In this document: positions 24,255 through 37,778 of the stretch, in pieces
Position numbering within the stretch: the first letter of the stretch is position 1
How the letters are laid out: the number at the start of each line of letters is the position of its first letter
DNA from: Companilactobacillus kedongensis
GTDB lineage: Bacteria > Bacillota > Bacilli > Lactobacillales > Lactobacillaceae
Assembly (NCBI RefSeq): GCF_003946625.1
Contig: NZ_RHOR01000004.1
Coordinates: 1-64,000 of the forward strand
Direction of reading: 5' to 3'
Length of the DNA: 64,000 nt
The notes under the pieces: generated by a model
The model's input: only the letters and a program-made list of their open reading frames with translations
What the model was told of the DNA's origin: nothing
Database searches by the model: none
Made by a program: the position numbers and the translations under genes

Positions 24255-25235
24255 ATGAAAAAATTTCAAGAGACAGAAGCACAAATTCTAAATTTAGTGA
24301 ATCAACAAATTGTTCCAGGAGTCAGTTATGGATTTATTAGTAATCATGGCAAGCAGATCAAGACTAGCTATGATGAAGCTAATTTTGCAGGTAATAAGTC
24401 ATGGCAACCCAAGATCACACCACTTGAAGGAAATGAATTATATGATTTAGCATCTTTGACTAAAGTCATGGGTACGGTCCCAATTATTTTAAAATTGATC
24501 GATGAGAAAAAACTTGATCTACATGATCCCATTCAAAAATATTTACCACAATTTAAAGATGGACGAATTGAAATATTTCATTTGTTGACGCACACTTCAG
24601 GCATTGCGGGTTATATCCCTGATCGTGATAAGTTGAATACTCAGGAATTGATCGATGCATTGTTAAATTTACCTGTAACAGACAATTTCAATAAGAAGGT
24701 TGTTTACACGGATACTGGAATGATTTTCTTAGGTTTAATAATTGAAAAAATCTGTCAAGAACCAGTTCAAAGAGTAATTAAAGAGTTTGTTCATAATACT
24801 TGGAACCTAGAAGATGCCACATTTGATCCTGAAATTAGTCGTTGTACACCGACGTATCCAGTGAATGGACACATGCTAGTTGGTATTCCTAATGATCCTA
24901 AAGCAAGACAGTTGGGAGAACATTGCGGTTCAGCTGGTATGTTTGATAATTTGGTTGATGTTATGCAATTTGCTAAAGGGATGCTTCAGACAGATTATAA
25001 GTTCCTTTATAAAAATTTCACTGATTTAGATCCTGGTCGTTCATTGGGCTGGGATATTAAACCTGGCAATGTGCTATTTCACACAGGTTATACAGGTCAT
25101 TTTATTGCCTTGGATTATCAACATCAAAATGCGATGGTTGTTTTGACTAATCGAGTACATCCAATCGAACACAATCAAATTTTCTTGGAACGTCGTTATA
25201 CTATTTTGGACAGTTTTTTAAATGAGAGTAAATAA
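24255..25235 (+). CDS. Serine hydrolase, class C beta-lactamase-like
   Basis: The 326-residue protein has no signal peptide and so should be cytoplasmic. It carries Ser67-Leu-Thr-Lys70 (SxxK), YTDTG as the Tyr motif, and HTGYTGH as the third motif, all in the correct order for the beta-lactamase/EstB-like family. These proteins act as esterases or peptidases; the substrate is unknown. GGAGATAAGG precedes ATG 24255. Unlike the hydrolase at 11529 it has all three motifs and is not exported. It faces murT tail to tail across a long hairpin. Confidence 0.88.
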   Translation: MKKFQETEAQILNLVNQQIVPGVSYGFISNHGKQIKTSYDEANFAGNKSWQPKITPLEGNELYDLASLTKVMGTVPIILKLIDEKKLDLHDPIQKYLPQFKDGRIEIFHLLTHTSGIAGYIPDRDKLNTQELIDALLNLPVTDNFNKKVVYTDTGMIFLGLIIEKICQEPVQRVIKEFVHNTWNLEDATFDPEISRCTPTYPVNGHMLVGIPNDPKARQLGEHCGSAGMFDNLVDVMQFAKGMLQTDYKFLYKNFTDLDPGRSLGWDIKPGNVLFHTGYTGHFIALDYQHQNAMVVLTNRVHPIEHNQIFLERRYTILDSFLNESK

Positions 25236-25282
25236 AATGGTCTGTGACATAACTATTTTCACCTCAAACATGCAGCATAAAC

Positions 25283-25394
25283 GTGCGACAGAACATAGCT
25301 TTTTCCGCTTAAAACAAACAAGACTAGTAATCCAAAATCGGATTACTAGTCTTGTTTGCCTTAATGCTCGAAAGCTGACCATGTTTTGTCACAC
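25283..25394. repeat. Long imperfect hairpin between convergent genes
   Basis: Outer arms GTGCGACAGAACAT-AGCTTT (25283-25302) and AAAGCTgaccATGTTTTGTCACAC (25371-25394) pair with one 4-nt bulge. The centre is a perfect 19-bp stem, CAAACAAGACTAGTAATCC (25315-25333) with its complement (25340-25358). A partial direct copy of the left arm (GTGACATAACTATTTTC) lies at 25244-25260. The element fills the gap between the serine hydrolase and murT. It could be a bidirectional terminator or a dispersed palindromic repeat; it has no strong T-run. Confidence 0.6.
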
Positions 25395-25403
25395 TCTTTT
25401 GAA

Positions 25404-26741
25404 CTATTTTATATAACCTTTATCATTCAATACTTTTCTAAGTGAAAGCATGGCGGTATAGGTTGCTAGTACGTATATTTTCTTAGTTGGAATATTAGGG
25501 ATCTCTTTAACGAAATCTTCAATTTCCACTGTTTCAATGTTTTTATCCATATCTAAACCGGCAATTTTGAAACGATAGGTAACATCTTTGACACGTTTAC
25601 CGCCAGTGATCACGAGTGGTAGTTTTTGATAGTCGAAATCTTCAAAGTTACCGTCCCAGATCCAACTAGTGTCGATACCGTCAGCGTAGTTAGCATTTAA
25701 CAAGAATGCCAGTGAGTAGTCATCTGTGTCACTAAGAATGGTTTCGATAACTTGATTCAGACCGACGGGATTTTTAACCAAAATAATATTAACGTTCTTT
25801 TCGCCAACGGTGATAGTTTCTTGACGACCAAAGACTTTTTCATCATATGAAAAGGCTTTTTTGATTTGATCGATAGTAATACCCATTTCTTTGGCAATTG
25901 CATAAGCTGCTAAAGCATTGTAGACATTATATTTACCACCGATATTCATTTCAAAATCATTACCGTCGATTGAGAACTTACTTATATTAGGAAGTAATTC
26001 GTCGACCGAAGTTACTTGATACTTCAAATCATTTCGCTTGAAACCGCAGTTAGGACAGAAGTAGTCGCCTAGATTAGCGTAAGTGATCATATGATAGTGC
26101 ATGATGTGATTACACTTAGGACAGAGGACGCCGTCAGTGTTTGTAGGAGCCTTGAAATCTTCATTTTCGTGGCCATCGGCGTTGAAGCCATAGTAGATGA
26201 CCTTATTTGGAAGCTCTTTTGATGAGAAGATAGATGCGTCACCGTTAGCAATGATAGTAGCCTCTGGTGCTAACTTAATACCATTTAAGATTTTTTGATA
26301 GGTTGTGTAGATCTCACCATAACGATCCATTTGATCGCGGAAAATGTTAGTCAAAATAAAGTACTTTGGTTTGATATATCTACAGATGATCTCGACGTTT
26401 GCTTCATCGACTTCTAGAACGGCTAGAGGGCGTTTAGACTTCTTATGATGTGTCACAAAGCTTGTGACGATTCCTTGGATCATATTTGATCCCGTAGGAT
26501 TAGTCAAAACGTCATCGTACTTTTGTGTTAACATTTTATTGATCAAAGATGTAGTTAAAGTTTTACCATTTGTACCGGTGACAATGATCAGATCATAGTT
26601 TTTACCGAGGCTCTTTAAAATATCTGGATCAATTTTATAAGCAATTTTTCCAGGGTAAGATGAACCGCCGTTAAAAAATTTACTTAAAATGAAATATGAT
26701 GTCTTTCCTGTTAGTGTTGCAATACTTGATTTGAATGTCAT
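25404..26741 (-). CDS. murT: MurT-type Mur ligase (lipid II isoglutaminyl synthase subunit)
   Basis: The 445-residue protein has the Mur-ligase ATP loop VTGTNGKT (residues 54-61), the central domain with an inserted four-cysteine zinc ribbon (CPKC...CPNC, about residues 200-225), and the C-terminal DUF1727 domain. This layout is specific to MurT, which with the amidotransferase GatD converts D-Glu to D-isoglutamine in lipid II. GatD is normally encoded next to murT but is absent here: the gene ends against the convergent serine hydrolase, and tdk diverges upstream. Confidence 0.92.
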   Translation of the reverse strand: MTFKSSIATLTGKTSYFILSKFFNGGSSYPGKIAYKIDPDILKSLGKNYDLIIVTGTNGKTLTTSLINKMLTQKYDDVLTNPTGSNMIQGIVTSFVTHHKKSKRPLAVLEVDEANVEIICRYIKPKYFILTNIFRDQMDRYGEIYTTYQKILNGIKLAPEATIIANGDASIFSSKELPNKVIYYGFNADGHENEDFKAPTNTDGVLCPKCNHIMHYHMITYANLGDYFCPNCGFKRNDLKYQVTSVDELLPNISKFSIDGNDFEMNIGGKYNVYNALAAYAIAKEMGITIDQIKKAFSYDEKVFGRQETITVGEKNVNIILVKNPVGLNQVIETILSDTDDYSLAFLLNANYADGIDTSWIWDGNFEDFDYQKLPLVITGGKRVKDVTYRFKIAGLDMDKNIETVEIEDFVKEIPNIPTKKIYVLATYTAMLSLRKVLNDKGYIK

Positions 26742-26890
26742 TATAAAACCCCAATTAACTTGAATAAAATAATATTATCATAACTAAACGTTATTTTATC
26801 GCAAATTGATTCAATTTAGATAATGTTTAATATGTTCAATAACGATTTTTTTAGTTATAATCTTCAAGGAATCTATTTGGAGGCGGAAGA

Positions 26891-27463
26891 GTGGCTCAAT
26901 TATTTTTTAAGTATGGTGCGATGAATAGTGGTAAGTCGATTGAGATATTAAAGGTGGCTCACAACTATAAAGAACAAGGCAAGTCAGTTATTTTAATGAC
27001 CAGTGCCTTTGATACACGTTCGGGTGTTGGTACAATTAAGAGTAGGATCGGTTTGTCAGCTGATGCGATTGCTCTTACACCTGATTCAAATCTTTATGAC
27101 ATCGTTGTTGGATTGAACCCTAAAGCAGCTTGTATTTTAATTGATGAATGTGAATTCATGACTAAAGATCAAGTTTTGCAGGCCACTAAATTAGTGGATG
27201 AACTGAATATCCCGGTTATGGCCTTTGGTTTGAAGAATGATTTTAGAAATGAATTGTTCGATGGCTCAAAGTATCTTCTATTATATGCAGACAAGCTAGA
27301 AGAAATGAAGACTATCTGTTGGTTCTGCAAGAAGAAAGCAACAATGAACATGAGAATGGATGATGGTAAACCAGTTTATGAGGGTGATCAAATCGTCATT
27401 GGTGGCAATGAAATGTATTATCCTGTTTGCCGTCGTCATTATAATAATCCTCCAATAAAATAG
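26891..27463 (+). CDS. tdk: Thymidine kinase
   Basis: The 190-residue type II thymidine kinase has the P-loop GAMNSGKS at residues 9-16, the Walker B/DEC segment ILIDECEFM, the flexible lasso, and a zinc ribbon (CWFCKKKA with CRRHYNN at the end). It phosphorylates thymidine in the salvage pathway. The GTG start at 26891 is preceded by GGAGGCGG. It heads the conserved tdk-prfA-prmC-sua5 order of Firmicutes, with 20 nt to prfA. Confidence 0.96.
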   Translation: MAQLFFKYGAMNSGKSIEILKVAHNYKEQGKSVILMTSAFDTRSGVGTIKSRIGLSADAIALTPDSNLYDIVVGLNPKAACILIDECEFMTKDQVLQATKLVDELNIPVMAFGLKNDFRNELFDGSKYLLLYADKLEEMKTICWFCKKKATMNMRMDDGKPVYEGDQIVIGGNEMYYPVCRRHYNNPPIK

Positions 27464-27483
27464 TTTAAGAAAGGATCGTTAAG

Positions 27484-28581
27484 TTGGATAAAATATTAGA
27501 ACAACTAGAGACCCTAGTTGATAGATACAGTGAATTACAAGAATTAATGAGTGACCCTGAAGTTATTAACGATACGAAACGTTACATGCAGTATTCTAAA
27601 GAAGAAGCTGATATGCGCGATGTTGTTAATGCCTTTAAACACTATAAAGAATTAAAGCAAAGTATTAGTGATAGTGACGAGATCTTGCGTGAAACAGATG
27701 ACGCTGAGATGCAAGCTATGGCTAAAGATGAACTAAATGAATCAAAAGAAGAAATCGGAAAAGTTGAACATGAGATCACACTTTTGATGCTTCCTAAAGA
27801 TCCTAACGATGATAAGAATATCATCATGGAGATCCGTGGTGCCGCTGGTGGTGATGAAGCCAGTTTGTTCGCTGCCGACCTTTTGTCTATGTACAGTAAG
27901 TACGCTGAAAAGCAAGGCTGGACTTTTGAAATTATTGATGAAACTGATACTGAAGTCGGTGGTTACAAAGATGTTGCCGTTATGATCACAGGTAACCGTG
28001 TCTATTCTAAATTGAAATATGAAAATGGAGCACATCGTGTTCAAAGAATCCCATCAACTGAATCACAAGGCCGTGTTCATACTTCAACTGCAACAGTTGC
28101 TATTATGCCTGAATACGATGAAGTTGAATTAGAGATCGATCCTAAAGATATCCGTACTGATGTTTATCGTTCATCTGGTGCTGGTGGTCAGCATATCAAT
28201 AAGACTTCATCAGCCGTTCGTATGACCCATTTACCTACTGGTATCGTGGTTGCCATGCAAGATCAACGTTCACAACAACAAAACCGTGAAAAAGCTATGC
28301 AAATTTTGAAATCACGTGTCTATGATTACTATGAATCAGAAAATCAAAGTGAATATGATGAAAAGCGCAAGTCAGCTGTTGGTACAGGTGATCGTTCAGA
28401 AAGAATTAGAACATATAATTATCCACAAAATCGTGTTACAGACCACAGAATTGGTTTGTCACTGAATAAGTTGGATCGTATTATGAATGGGGAATTGGGA
28501 GAAATCATCGATGCCTTGATCGTTTACGACCAAACTCAAAAACTGGAGCAAATTCAAAGTGGAGAGACTAAACTATTCTAA
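27484..28581 (+). CDS. prfA: Peptide chain release factor 1
   Basis: The 365-residue class I release factor terminates translation at UAA and [18 protein letters not shown] contains the PxT-type codon-recognition tripeptide, and [23 protein letters not shown] contains the universal GGQ, the target of PrmC methylation. It is slightly longer than the usual 355-360 residues. The start is TTG 27484, with AAGGATCG upstream; no better start is available. Its 3' end overlaps the prmC start by 23 nt. Confidence 0.97.
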   Translation: MDKILEQLETLVDRYSELQELMSDPEVINDTKRYMQYSKEEADMRDVVNAFKHYKELKQSISDSDEILRETDDAEMQAMAKDELNESKEEIGKVEHEITLLMLPKDPNDDKNIIMEIRGAAGGDEASLFAADLLSMYSKYAEKQGWTFEIIDETDTEVGGYKDVAVMITGNRVYSKLKYENGAHRVQRIPSTESQGRVHTSTATVAIMPEYDEVELEIDPKDIRTDVYRSSGAGGQHINKTSSAVRMTHLPTGIVVAMQDQRSQQQNREKAMQILKSRVYDYYESENQSEYDEKRKSAVGTGDRSERIRTYNYPQNRVTDHRIGLSLNKLDRIMNGELGEIIDALIVYDQTQKLEQIQSGETKLF

Positions 28582-29410
28582 TGCCCTGAAAAGGGCTTTT
28601 TTGATGCTAGAACAACAAAATAAATATCCTGAAGATGCTCAATATTTAATGGAAGAATTATCCGGATTTAACTATACGCAATTACAATTACATCGTAATG
28701 AGGTAGTGCCAAGTGATATCATGCGCAAGTTTCGTGATGGGGTTGTTCGTCTAGGTATGGATGAGCCAGTGCAATATATACTCGGCTATGCTTACTTTAT
28801 GGATAAAACTTTTGCGGTTAATGATAATACTTTGATTCCCAGACAAGAGACCGAAGAAATGGTTCGGAAAATAATCTCTGACCATTCCAACAAAAATCAA
28901 TCAATTTTAGATATTGGTACAGGTTCGGGTATTATTGCTATTAATTTGGCTTTGAAGTTTCCTGGTGATGATATCTTGGCAACTGATATTTCAGAAGATG
29001 CTCTAAAGGTTGCCCAGTTAAATGCTGATAATTATCAGACGAATAATGTTTTCTTTAAACAGAGTGATTTATTTAAAAAAATTGATAATGAGAAATTTGA
29101 TGTAATTGTTTCTAATCCACCTTACATTGCTTTGGATGAAAAAAAAGTCATGGATCCGAGTGTTATTAAATATGAGCCTGATTTAGCTTTATATGGAGAT
29201 AATAATGGTTTAGAATTCTATCAGGATATAACAAAAGTTGCCGATCAACATTTAAATATCGATGGTTCACTTTATATGGAATTTGGATATCATCAAAAAT
29301 CTGAAATAAAACAAATTTTTGCTAATAATATGTCTGAATATCAGGTAAAATTCTATAAGGATATTAATGGTAATGATCGGTATCTTAAAGCAAAAAAGGA
29401 GAGGGTGTAG
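28559..29410 (+). CDS. prmC: Release factor glutamine methyltransferase
   Basis: The 283-residue SAM-dependent methyltransferase modifies the GGQ glutamine of release factors. The N-terminal helical domain covers about residues 1-85, followed by the SAM motif [15 protein letters not shown] and the catalytic NPPY in [11 protein letters not shown]. The GTG start at 28559 lies inside prfA and implies translational coupling. GTG 28559 gives the full-length N-terminal domain; no other start with a good RBS keeps it. Confidence 0.94.
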   Translation: MERLNYSNALKRAFLMLEQQNKYPEDAQYLMEELSGFNYTQLQLHRNEVVPSDIMRKFRDGVVRLGMDEPVQYILGYAYFMDKTFAVNDNTLIPRQETEEMVRKIISDHSNKNQSILDIGTGSGIIAINLALKFPGDDILATDISEDALKVAQLNADNYQTNNVFFKQSDLFKKIDNEKFDVIVSNPPYIALDEKKVMDPSVIKYEPDLALYGDNNGLEFYQDITKVADQHLNIDGSLYMEFGYHQKSEIKQIFANNMSEYQVKFYKDINGNDRYLKAKKERV

Positions 29411-29412
29411 AT

Positions 29413-30423
29413 TTGGAAACAGAGATACTAAAAGATTCACAGATCCAAGAAGCGGTTAACTTCTTAGCTAATGGCCAACTTGTGGCATTTCCGACTGAGA
29501 CAGTTTACGGCTTGGGTGCAGATGCAACTAGACCGGATATTGTTAAAAATGTCTACGCGGCTAAGGGACGTCCCAGTGACAATCCTTTGATCGTACATGT
29601 TTCCAGTCCTGAAATGGTCTGGCAATATGCTGACAATAGTTACAAGCCATTAGCTGAAAAGTTAATGAAAAGTTTCTGGCCAGGTCCATTGACGATTATC
29701 ATGCCTATTCAGAAAAATGCTTTGTCAAAAGAGGTTACAGGTGGGCTTTCAACCGCTGCCTTTAGAATGCCAAATAATAAAGTCACGTTAGATTTGATCA
29801 AAAAATTTGGTAAACCTATCGTAGGACCTTCCGCCAATACAAGTGGAAAACCAAGTCCAACTTTGGCAAAACATGTTTATCATGATTTAAAAGGAAAGAT
29901 AGCTGCAATCGTCGATGATGGTCCAACGATCTTGGGAGTTGAATCGACTGTAATCGACTTATCAGTTGATGTACCAACGATCCTAAGACCTGGAATGATC
30001 ACATATGATGATTTGACAAAAGTTATCGGTAATATAAAGAGTGATCATCATAAGGTAAAAGACGAGGAAATCCCCAAGGCACCAGGAATGAAATACAAAC
30101 ATTATGCTCCTAGTGCACAGGTGATTATCGTCGATGATACGAATGACTTTCCTAAGGCAATTTCTGAGTATCAGGACATGAAGGTTCCCGTTGGAATACT
30201 AGCAACTGACGAAATTCTTCAAGAAGCACCTGATAGTTTCAGAAAATTCTCATTAGGTGAAGACGTGATCTCTGCTTCAAAACATCTCTTTGCAGGATTA
30301 AGAGGTCTGGATGCTGAAAAGGTTGATTACATATTGGCACAAGGATTTCCTAATGCTGACCACGGGGATGCATATCGAAACCGTTTAAATAAATCTGCTG
30401 GTCAAAAACATTACGAAAAATAA
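29413..30423 (+). CDS. L-threonylcarbamoyladenylate synthase (Sua5 type)
   Basis: The 336-residue protein has the YrdC domain ([52 protein letters not shown]) and the extra C-terminal Sua5 domain, so it is the long form. It makes threonylcarbamoyl-AMP for the t6A37 modification of ANN-decoding tRNAs. The TTG start at 29413 follows GAGGGTG, two bases after the prmC stop. The next gene is upp after 11 nt; in many relatives glyA sits at this junction. Confidence 0.94.
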   Translation: METEILKDSQIQEAVNFLANGQLVAFPTETVYGLGADATRPDIVKNVYAAKGRPSDNPLIVHVSSPEMVWQYADNSYKPLAEKLMKSFWPGPLTIIMPIQKNALSKEVTGGLSTAAFRMPNNKVTLDLIKKFGKPIVGPSANTSGKPSPTLAKHVYHDLKGKIAAIVDDGPTILGVESTVIDLSVDVPTILRPGMITYDDLTKVIGNIKSDHHKVKDEEIPKAPGMKYKHYAPSAQVIIVDDTNDFPKAISEYQDMKVPVGILATDEILQEAPDSFRKFSLGEDVISASKHLFAGLRGLDAEKVDYILAQGFPNADHGDAYRNRLNKSAGQKHYEK

Positions 30424-30434
30424 GGAGAAATATA

Positions 30435-31064
30435 ATGTCTAAATTTCAAGTACTGAACCACCCATTGATTCAACACAAACTAACAATCATCAGAAGTAAA
30501 CACACAGGAACAAAGGTTTTCCGTGAAGTAGCCAATGAAATTGGTGAATTAATGGTTTATGAAATTACTAGAGATTTGCCACTAAAGGATGTTGAAGTTG
30601 AGACACCTATGGGCAAATCAACACAAAAGGTCCTAGCCGGAAAGAAATTAGCTGTTATTCCTATTCTTCGTGCTGGATTAGGAATGGTCGACGGTGTCTT
30701 GGAATTGATCCCAGCTGCTAAAGTTGGTCACATCGGTATGTATCGTGATGAAAAAACACTTCAACCACATGAATATTTTGTAAAGCTTCCTAGTGATATT
30801 GATCAACGTGACCTATTCATCGTTGATCCAATGCTGGCTACTGGTGGTTCAGCTAATATGGCCATCGATGCTTTGAAGAAGCGTGGAGCAAAGCACATGA
30901 GACTTGTTGTTTTAGTTGCTGCCCCAGAAGGTGTAAAAGCGGTACAAGATGCACATCCTGATGTTGACATTTATGCCGCCTCACTTGACGAAAGAATTAC
31001 TGATAGTGGTTACATTTTCCCTGGATTAGGTGATGCTGGAGACAGATTATTTGGTACTAAATAA
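30435..31064 (+). CDS. upp: Uracil phosphoribosyltransferase
   Basis: The 209-residue enzyme converts uracil and PRPP to UMP. Diagnostic blocks are [25 protein letters not shown]-like [17 protein letters not shown], the PRPP-binding [10 protein letters not shown], and [24 protein letters not shown] near the end. The length is exactly typical. AAGGAG precedes ATG 30435. It is the last gene before the atp operon, as in most Firmicutes. Confidence 0.97.
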   Translation: MSKFQVLNHPLIQHKLTIIRSKHTGTKVFREVANEIGELMVYEITRDLPLKDVEVETPMGKSTQKVLAGKKLAVIPILRAGLGMVDGVLELIPAAKVGHIGMYRDEKTLQPHEYFVKLPSDIDQRDLFIVDPMLATGGSANMAIDALKKRGAKHMRLVVLVAAPEGVKAVQDAHPDVDIYAASLDERITDSGYIFPGLGDAGDRLFGTK

Positions 31065-31152
31065 AAAAAACACTGTTTGAATATTTTTTTTATAGTGTTA
31101 TTATTTTGAGGTATCAATATGTTTTCAATAAGTAAAGAAAGGGGGGTTATTA

Positions 31153-31863
31153 TTGGATGATAAGTACAAGTTTATTGATTTCTTAGGTTTGAGATTCAAT
31201 GTTGCAAACGACTTATCAGCACTCGTTGCAGCTATTCTTGTTTTTATTTTAGTTTTTTCGTTATCACGTAAAATTACAATGAAACCAGGAAAAGCTCAGA
31301 ACGTTTTAGAGTGGATGATTGATTTTACAGATAGTATCGTTAAGTCGGCTTTTCCGGACGGTTCTGGTAGTCGATTTAGTCTTTACGCATTTGTATTATT
31401 CTTGTTTATCTTTGTATCTAACCAACTAGGATTAATATTCCAAATCAAGGTTGATGGTTTCACGTATATTAAGTCGCCAACAACTAATCCGTTAATTACT
31501 ATGTCGCTAGCTTTAATTTCGTTAATGCTGGCACATTACTATTCTGTAAAGAAATTCGGATTCGGCACATACTTGTCCAATTATGCGAGACCGGTGAGCT
31601 TTTTGCTACCAATTAACCTTCTGGAGGAGTTCACGAACTTCTTAACGTTGTCATTGCGTCTTTACGGTAATATATTTGCCGGTGAAGTACTTCTTGCACT
31701 TATTGGAACTGTTGCTAAGAGTTTTGGCTTAGTATCATTTGTTGTTGCCATTCCGGTAGAAATGATCTGGCAAGGCTTTTCAGTCTTTATTGGAGCCATC
31801 CAAGCGTATGTATTTACCACATTATCTATGGTCTATATTTCACGTAAAATGGAAAGAGAATAA
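31153..31863 (+). CDS. atpB: F1Fo ATP synthase subunit a
   Basis: The 236-residue membrane protein has five to six helices. The essential Arg is in LSLRLYGNIFAGEV, and the C-terminal IQAYVFTTLSMVYIS block completes the proton half-channels. It starts at TTG 31153 after AAAGGGGGG. It is the first gene of atpBEFHAGDC; no atpI-like gene precedes it. In lactobacilli the complex mainly hydrolyses ATP to expel protons. Confidence 0.96.
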   Translation: MDDKYKFIDFLGLRFNVANDLSALVAAILVFILVFSLSRKITMKPGKAQNVLEWMIDFTDSIVKSAFPDGSGSRFSLYAFVLFLFIFVSNQLGLIFQIKVDGFTYIKSPTTNPLITMSLALISLMLAHYYSVKKFGFGTYLSNYARPVSFLLPINLLEEFTNFLTLSLRLYGNIFAGEVLLALIGTVAKSFGLVSFVVAIPVEMIWQGFSVFIGAIQAYVFTTLSMVYISRKMERE

Positions 31864-31886
31864 CTTTTATATTGGAGGATTTTTAA

Positions 31887-32102
<216 letters not shown>

Positions 32103-32176
32103 TACATACATTAGTTGGCGATAAAAAATATAATCGCCTTTTTTATGTTTTATAGGAAAGGGAGGAGTTGAGAATA

Positions 32177-32698
32177 TTGGCAAGTTTATTAGTACTCGGA
32201 GCAAGCAAAATAGCTTTAGGTGATATGCTTTTTATTCTTATTTCTTTTATCCTGTTATCGCTAGCTGTTAAACACTATGCATGGGGTCCTGTCACAAAGA
32301 TGATGGATGCCAGATCAGAAAAAATCTCTGGAGACTTAGATTACGCTGATCAAGAACGTGCACGTGCAGACAAGCTGGGTAAGGAACGTGAAGAAGCACT
32401 TAAAAATTCACGTGCTGAAGCAATTGAGATCGTCAACAAAGCTAAAGACAATGGTGATTCACAAAAGAAGGCCATCGTAGCAGACGCTCATAGCGAAGCT
32501 GAAACTGTAAGAACAAAAGCTAAGCAAGATGCTGAAAAAGCAAAACAAGATGCTATGCAAGATGCCCAAAATGACATCGCAAACTTGTCTTTAGAGATAG
32601 CTTCAAGAGTTATTTCTAAAGAGCTTAATGCAGACGATCAAAAGTCTCTAGTTGACTCTTATATTAAGGAGCTGACAGTAAATAATGAAACTAAGTAA
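32177..32698 (+). CDS. atpF: F1Fo ATP synthase subunit b
   Basis: The 173-residue product has one N-terminal membrane helix (MLFILISFILLSLAVK) and a long charged coiled coil (ARADKLGKEREEALKNSRAEA) that forms the peripheral stalk. TTG 32177 is preferred over TTG 32168 because GGGAGGAG sits 9 nt ahead of it, whereas it abuts the earlier codon. It overlaps atpH by 14 nt. Confidence 0.94.
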   Translation: MASLLVLGASKIALGDMLFILISFILLSLAVKHYAWGPVTKMMDARSEKISGDLDYADQERARADKLGKEREEALKNSRAEAIEIVNKAKDNGDSQKKAIVADAHSEAETVRTKAKQDAEKAKQDAMQDAQNDIANLSLEIASRVISKELNADDQKSLVDSYIKELTVNNETK

Positions 32699-33233
32699 AT
32701 TTCAAGTGGGCAAGCGTTACAGCAGAGCACTCTATGAAGTTGCTGAAGAACGAGGATCAGTTGAAGAAAACTTGAAAGATTTACAAAGTCTTAAGCAAGT
32801 TTATCTTGAAAATCCAAGTTTGAATATATTATTTGCTGGACGTTCAGTTTCTCGAGATGAGAGAAAAAAAGTCGTAGAAACTTTAAAATCTGGTTTAAGC
32901 GAACTAATGCAGGATTTTTTGAGTATGCTTTTTGATCGTGATCGTATGAATTGTTTAGTTGAAATTGCTGACGCCTATATCGAAAGATATGACGAAGACA
33001 ATGGGGTCGTTGAAGTTACTGCAACAACAACAGTTCCTCTCAACTCAGAACAAGAAGAAAATCTAAGATCTGTTGTTAAACAACGTTTTTCTGTAAAACA
33101 AGCAAACTTAACAAAAGTAATCGATCCTTCAATCATCGGCGGAGTTGTTATCCGTGTTGGTGATCAAGTAATTGATGGCAGCGTTGTTAAGCGATTTAAT
33201 GACATCAAAAACATGCTATTAGTTAATAAATAA
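32685..33233 (+). CDS. atpH: F1Fo ATP synthase subunit delta
   Basis: The 182-residue stalk protein shows the OSCP/delta pattern: GKRYSRALYEVAEERG at the start and the C-terminal IDPSIIGGVVIRVGDQVIDGSVVKR. It links subunit b to the top of F1. Its ATG lies inside the end of atpF, so translation is probably coupled. Confidence 0.96.
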   Translation: MKLSKFQVGKRYSRALYEVAEERGSVEENLKDLQSLKQVYLENPSLNILFAGRSVSRDERKKVVETLKSGLSELMQDFLSMLFDRDRMNCLVEIADAYIERYDEDNGVVEVTATTTVPLNSEQEENLRSVVKQRFSVKQANLTKVIDPSIIGGVVIRVGDQVIDGSVVKRFNDIKNMLLVNK

Positions 33234-34775
<1,542 letters not shown>

Positions 34776-34792
34776 TACAGGAGGTTTAAATT

Positions 34793-35710
34793 ATGGCTGA
34801 GTCACTTATGGACATTAAAAGAAGAATCTCTTCTACTAAGAAAACCGGTCAAATAACAAGAGCCATGCAAATGGTTTCTGGTGCTAAACTCTCTCGTATT
34901 GAAAAGAAATCTATTGCTTATCAATTATATGCAAACAAAGTTGAAGAAATTATTAGACACTTAACAGTTGGTGATGTCTTTGGTGAGATTGCTGCTGGTG
35001 GAAACTCAAAGGATCCAATGAGTCTAAATAATCTTCTTCAAGTGCGTGAGGTCAAAAAGACTGCTTATGTTGTTATAACTAGTGATCGTGGTCTTGTAGG
35101 TGGATATAATAGTAATATTTTGAAAGCTATGATGGATCTTTTTAAGACCAAATATCATAACGATACAAGTAAATTTACTATTATTTCACTGGGCAATACC
35201 GGAACAGAGTTTTTCAAGACACGTGGTTATGATATTGCTTATGAATATCGTGGTTTAGAGGATATTCCAACAGTTGAAGATGTAAAACCTATTGTGAAAA
35301 CTATTTTGCAATTATATCAAGCTGGTAGTTTTGATGAAATTTATGTCTGTCATAATCATCATGTCAACTCACTTGTATCTAGATTTACTAATGACAAGTT
35401 ATTGCCATTAACTAAACCTAAAGACACTACACCTGAGGAAGAACATATCGCTAGTGAATATTTAACAGAGCCAAGTCCTGAAGTAGTTTTGGCTTCAATC
35501 GTACCTCAATATATTGAATGCTTAACTTTCGGAGCAATTATGGATGCAAAGACAGCAGAACATGCTGCTTCTGTTACAGCCATGAAGAGTGCTACGGATA
35601 ATGCCGATGATTTGATCTCAGATCTTTCATTACATTACAACCGTGCACGTCAAGCTCAAATTACTACAGAGATTACTGAAATTGTCGGCGGTGCTGCTGC
35701 ACTAGAATAG
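34793..35710 (+). CDS. atpG: F1Fo ATP synthase subunit gamma
   Basis: The 305-residue central-shaft subunit has the two diagnostic ends: MDIKRRISSTKKTGQITRAMQMV at the N-terminus and NRARQAQITTEITEIVGGAAAL at the C-terminus, which form the coiled-coil axle. VVITSDRGLVGGYNSNI marks the Rossmann-like domain. AGGAGG precedes ATG 34793. Confidence 0.97.
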   Translation: MAESLMDIKRRISSTKKTGQITRAMQMVSGAKLSRIEKKSIAYQLYANKVEEIIRHLTVGDVFGEIAAGGNSKDPMSLNNLLQVREVKKTAYVVITSDRGLVGGYNSNILKAMMDLFKTKYHNDTSKFTIISLGNTGTEFFKTRGYDIAYEYRGLEDIPTVEDVKPIVKTILQLYQAGSFDEIYVCHNHHVNSLVSRFTNDKLLPLTKPKDTTPEEEHIASEYLTEPSPEVVLASIVPQYIECLTFGAIMDAKTAEHAASVTAMKSATDNADDLISDLSLHYNRARQAQITTEITEIVGGAAALE

Positions 35711-35715
35711 TTTAG

Positions 35716-37182
<1,467 letters not shown>

Positions 37183-37199
37183 AAAGGGAGGGGAATAAT

Positions 37200-37643
37200 A
37201 TGGCTGATCAAAGTGAACCAATGACGGTCAATATTGTCACTCCTGATGGTGTTGTTTATGACCATCATGCAAATCTTATCGTAGCAAGCACCATCAGTGG
37301 GAATATCGGGATCATGGCTAACCATGAACCTATCATCGCACCTTTAAAGATCGATGAAGTCCGTGTAAAGCGTGACGATACTCCTAATCATGAAGATGCA
37401 ATTGCGGTTAACGGTGGATTCCTGGAGTTCAGCAATAATCTTGTTTCTATTGTTGCTAATAGTGCTGAAAGAGCCATTAACATTGACTTGAGACGTGCTA
37501 AGTATGCAAAGGAAACAGCAGAGAAGAAAATTCAAACTGCTAAAGAAAAACATAATGTGGACGATCTTGATCGTGCCGAAGTATCATTGCGTAAAGCTAT
37601 CAACAGAATCAACGTTAGCTCACATGAAGATACAAAATTATAA
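37200..37643 (+). CDS. atpC: F1Fo ATP synthase subunit epsilon
   Basis: The 147-residue subunit has the N-terminal beta-sandwich (VNIVTPDGVVYDHHANLIVASTISG, GIMANHEPIIAPLK) and a C-terminal helical hairpin (RRAKYAKETAEKKIQTAKE) that can inhibit rotation. AGGGAGGGG lies before ATG 37200. It is the last gene of the operon and is followed by a clear terminator. Confidence 0.96.
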   Translation: MADQSEPMTVNIVTPDGVVYDHHANLIVASTISGNIGIMANHEPIIAPLKIDEVRVKRDDTPNHEDAIAVNGGFLEFSNNLVSIVANSAERAINIDLRRAKYAKETAEKKIQTAKEKHNVDDLDRAEVSLRKAINRINVSSHEDTKL

Positions 37644-37648
37644 TAAAT

Positions 37649-37694
37649 AAGGACAAAGATAAAACTTTCGGGTTTAGTCTTTGTCCTTTTTTTG
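37649..37694 (+). terminator. Intrinsic terminator of the atp operon
   Basis: AAGGACAAAGA (37649-37659) pairs perfectly with TCTTTGTCCTT (37678-37688), with a further short stem inside, and a T-run follows. Confidence 0.88.
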
Positions 37695-37778
37695 GTACTA
37701 TGAAAAGAGTTAAGTATTTTTAATAAAGTAAAACATATCATTATGACAGTGTTATGCTATACAAAGTGAGGTTATAGA

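Noticed and set aside
31065-31100. Possible terminator between upp and atpB (AACACT...AGTGTT)
   Set aside because: The stem is only six pairs with a 20-nt loop, and the T-run is in the loop rather than after the stem.
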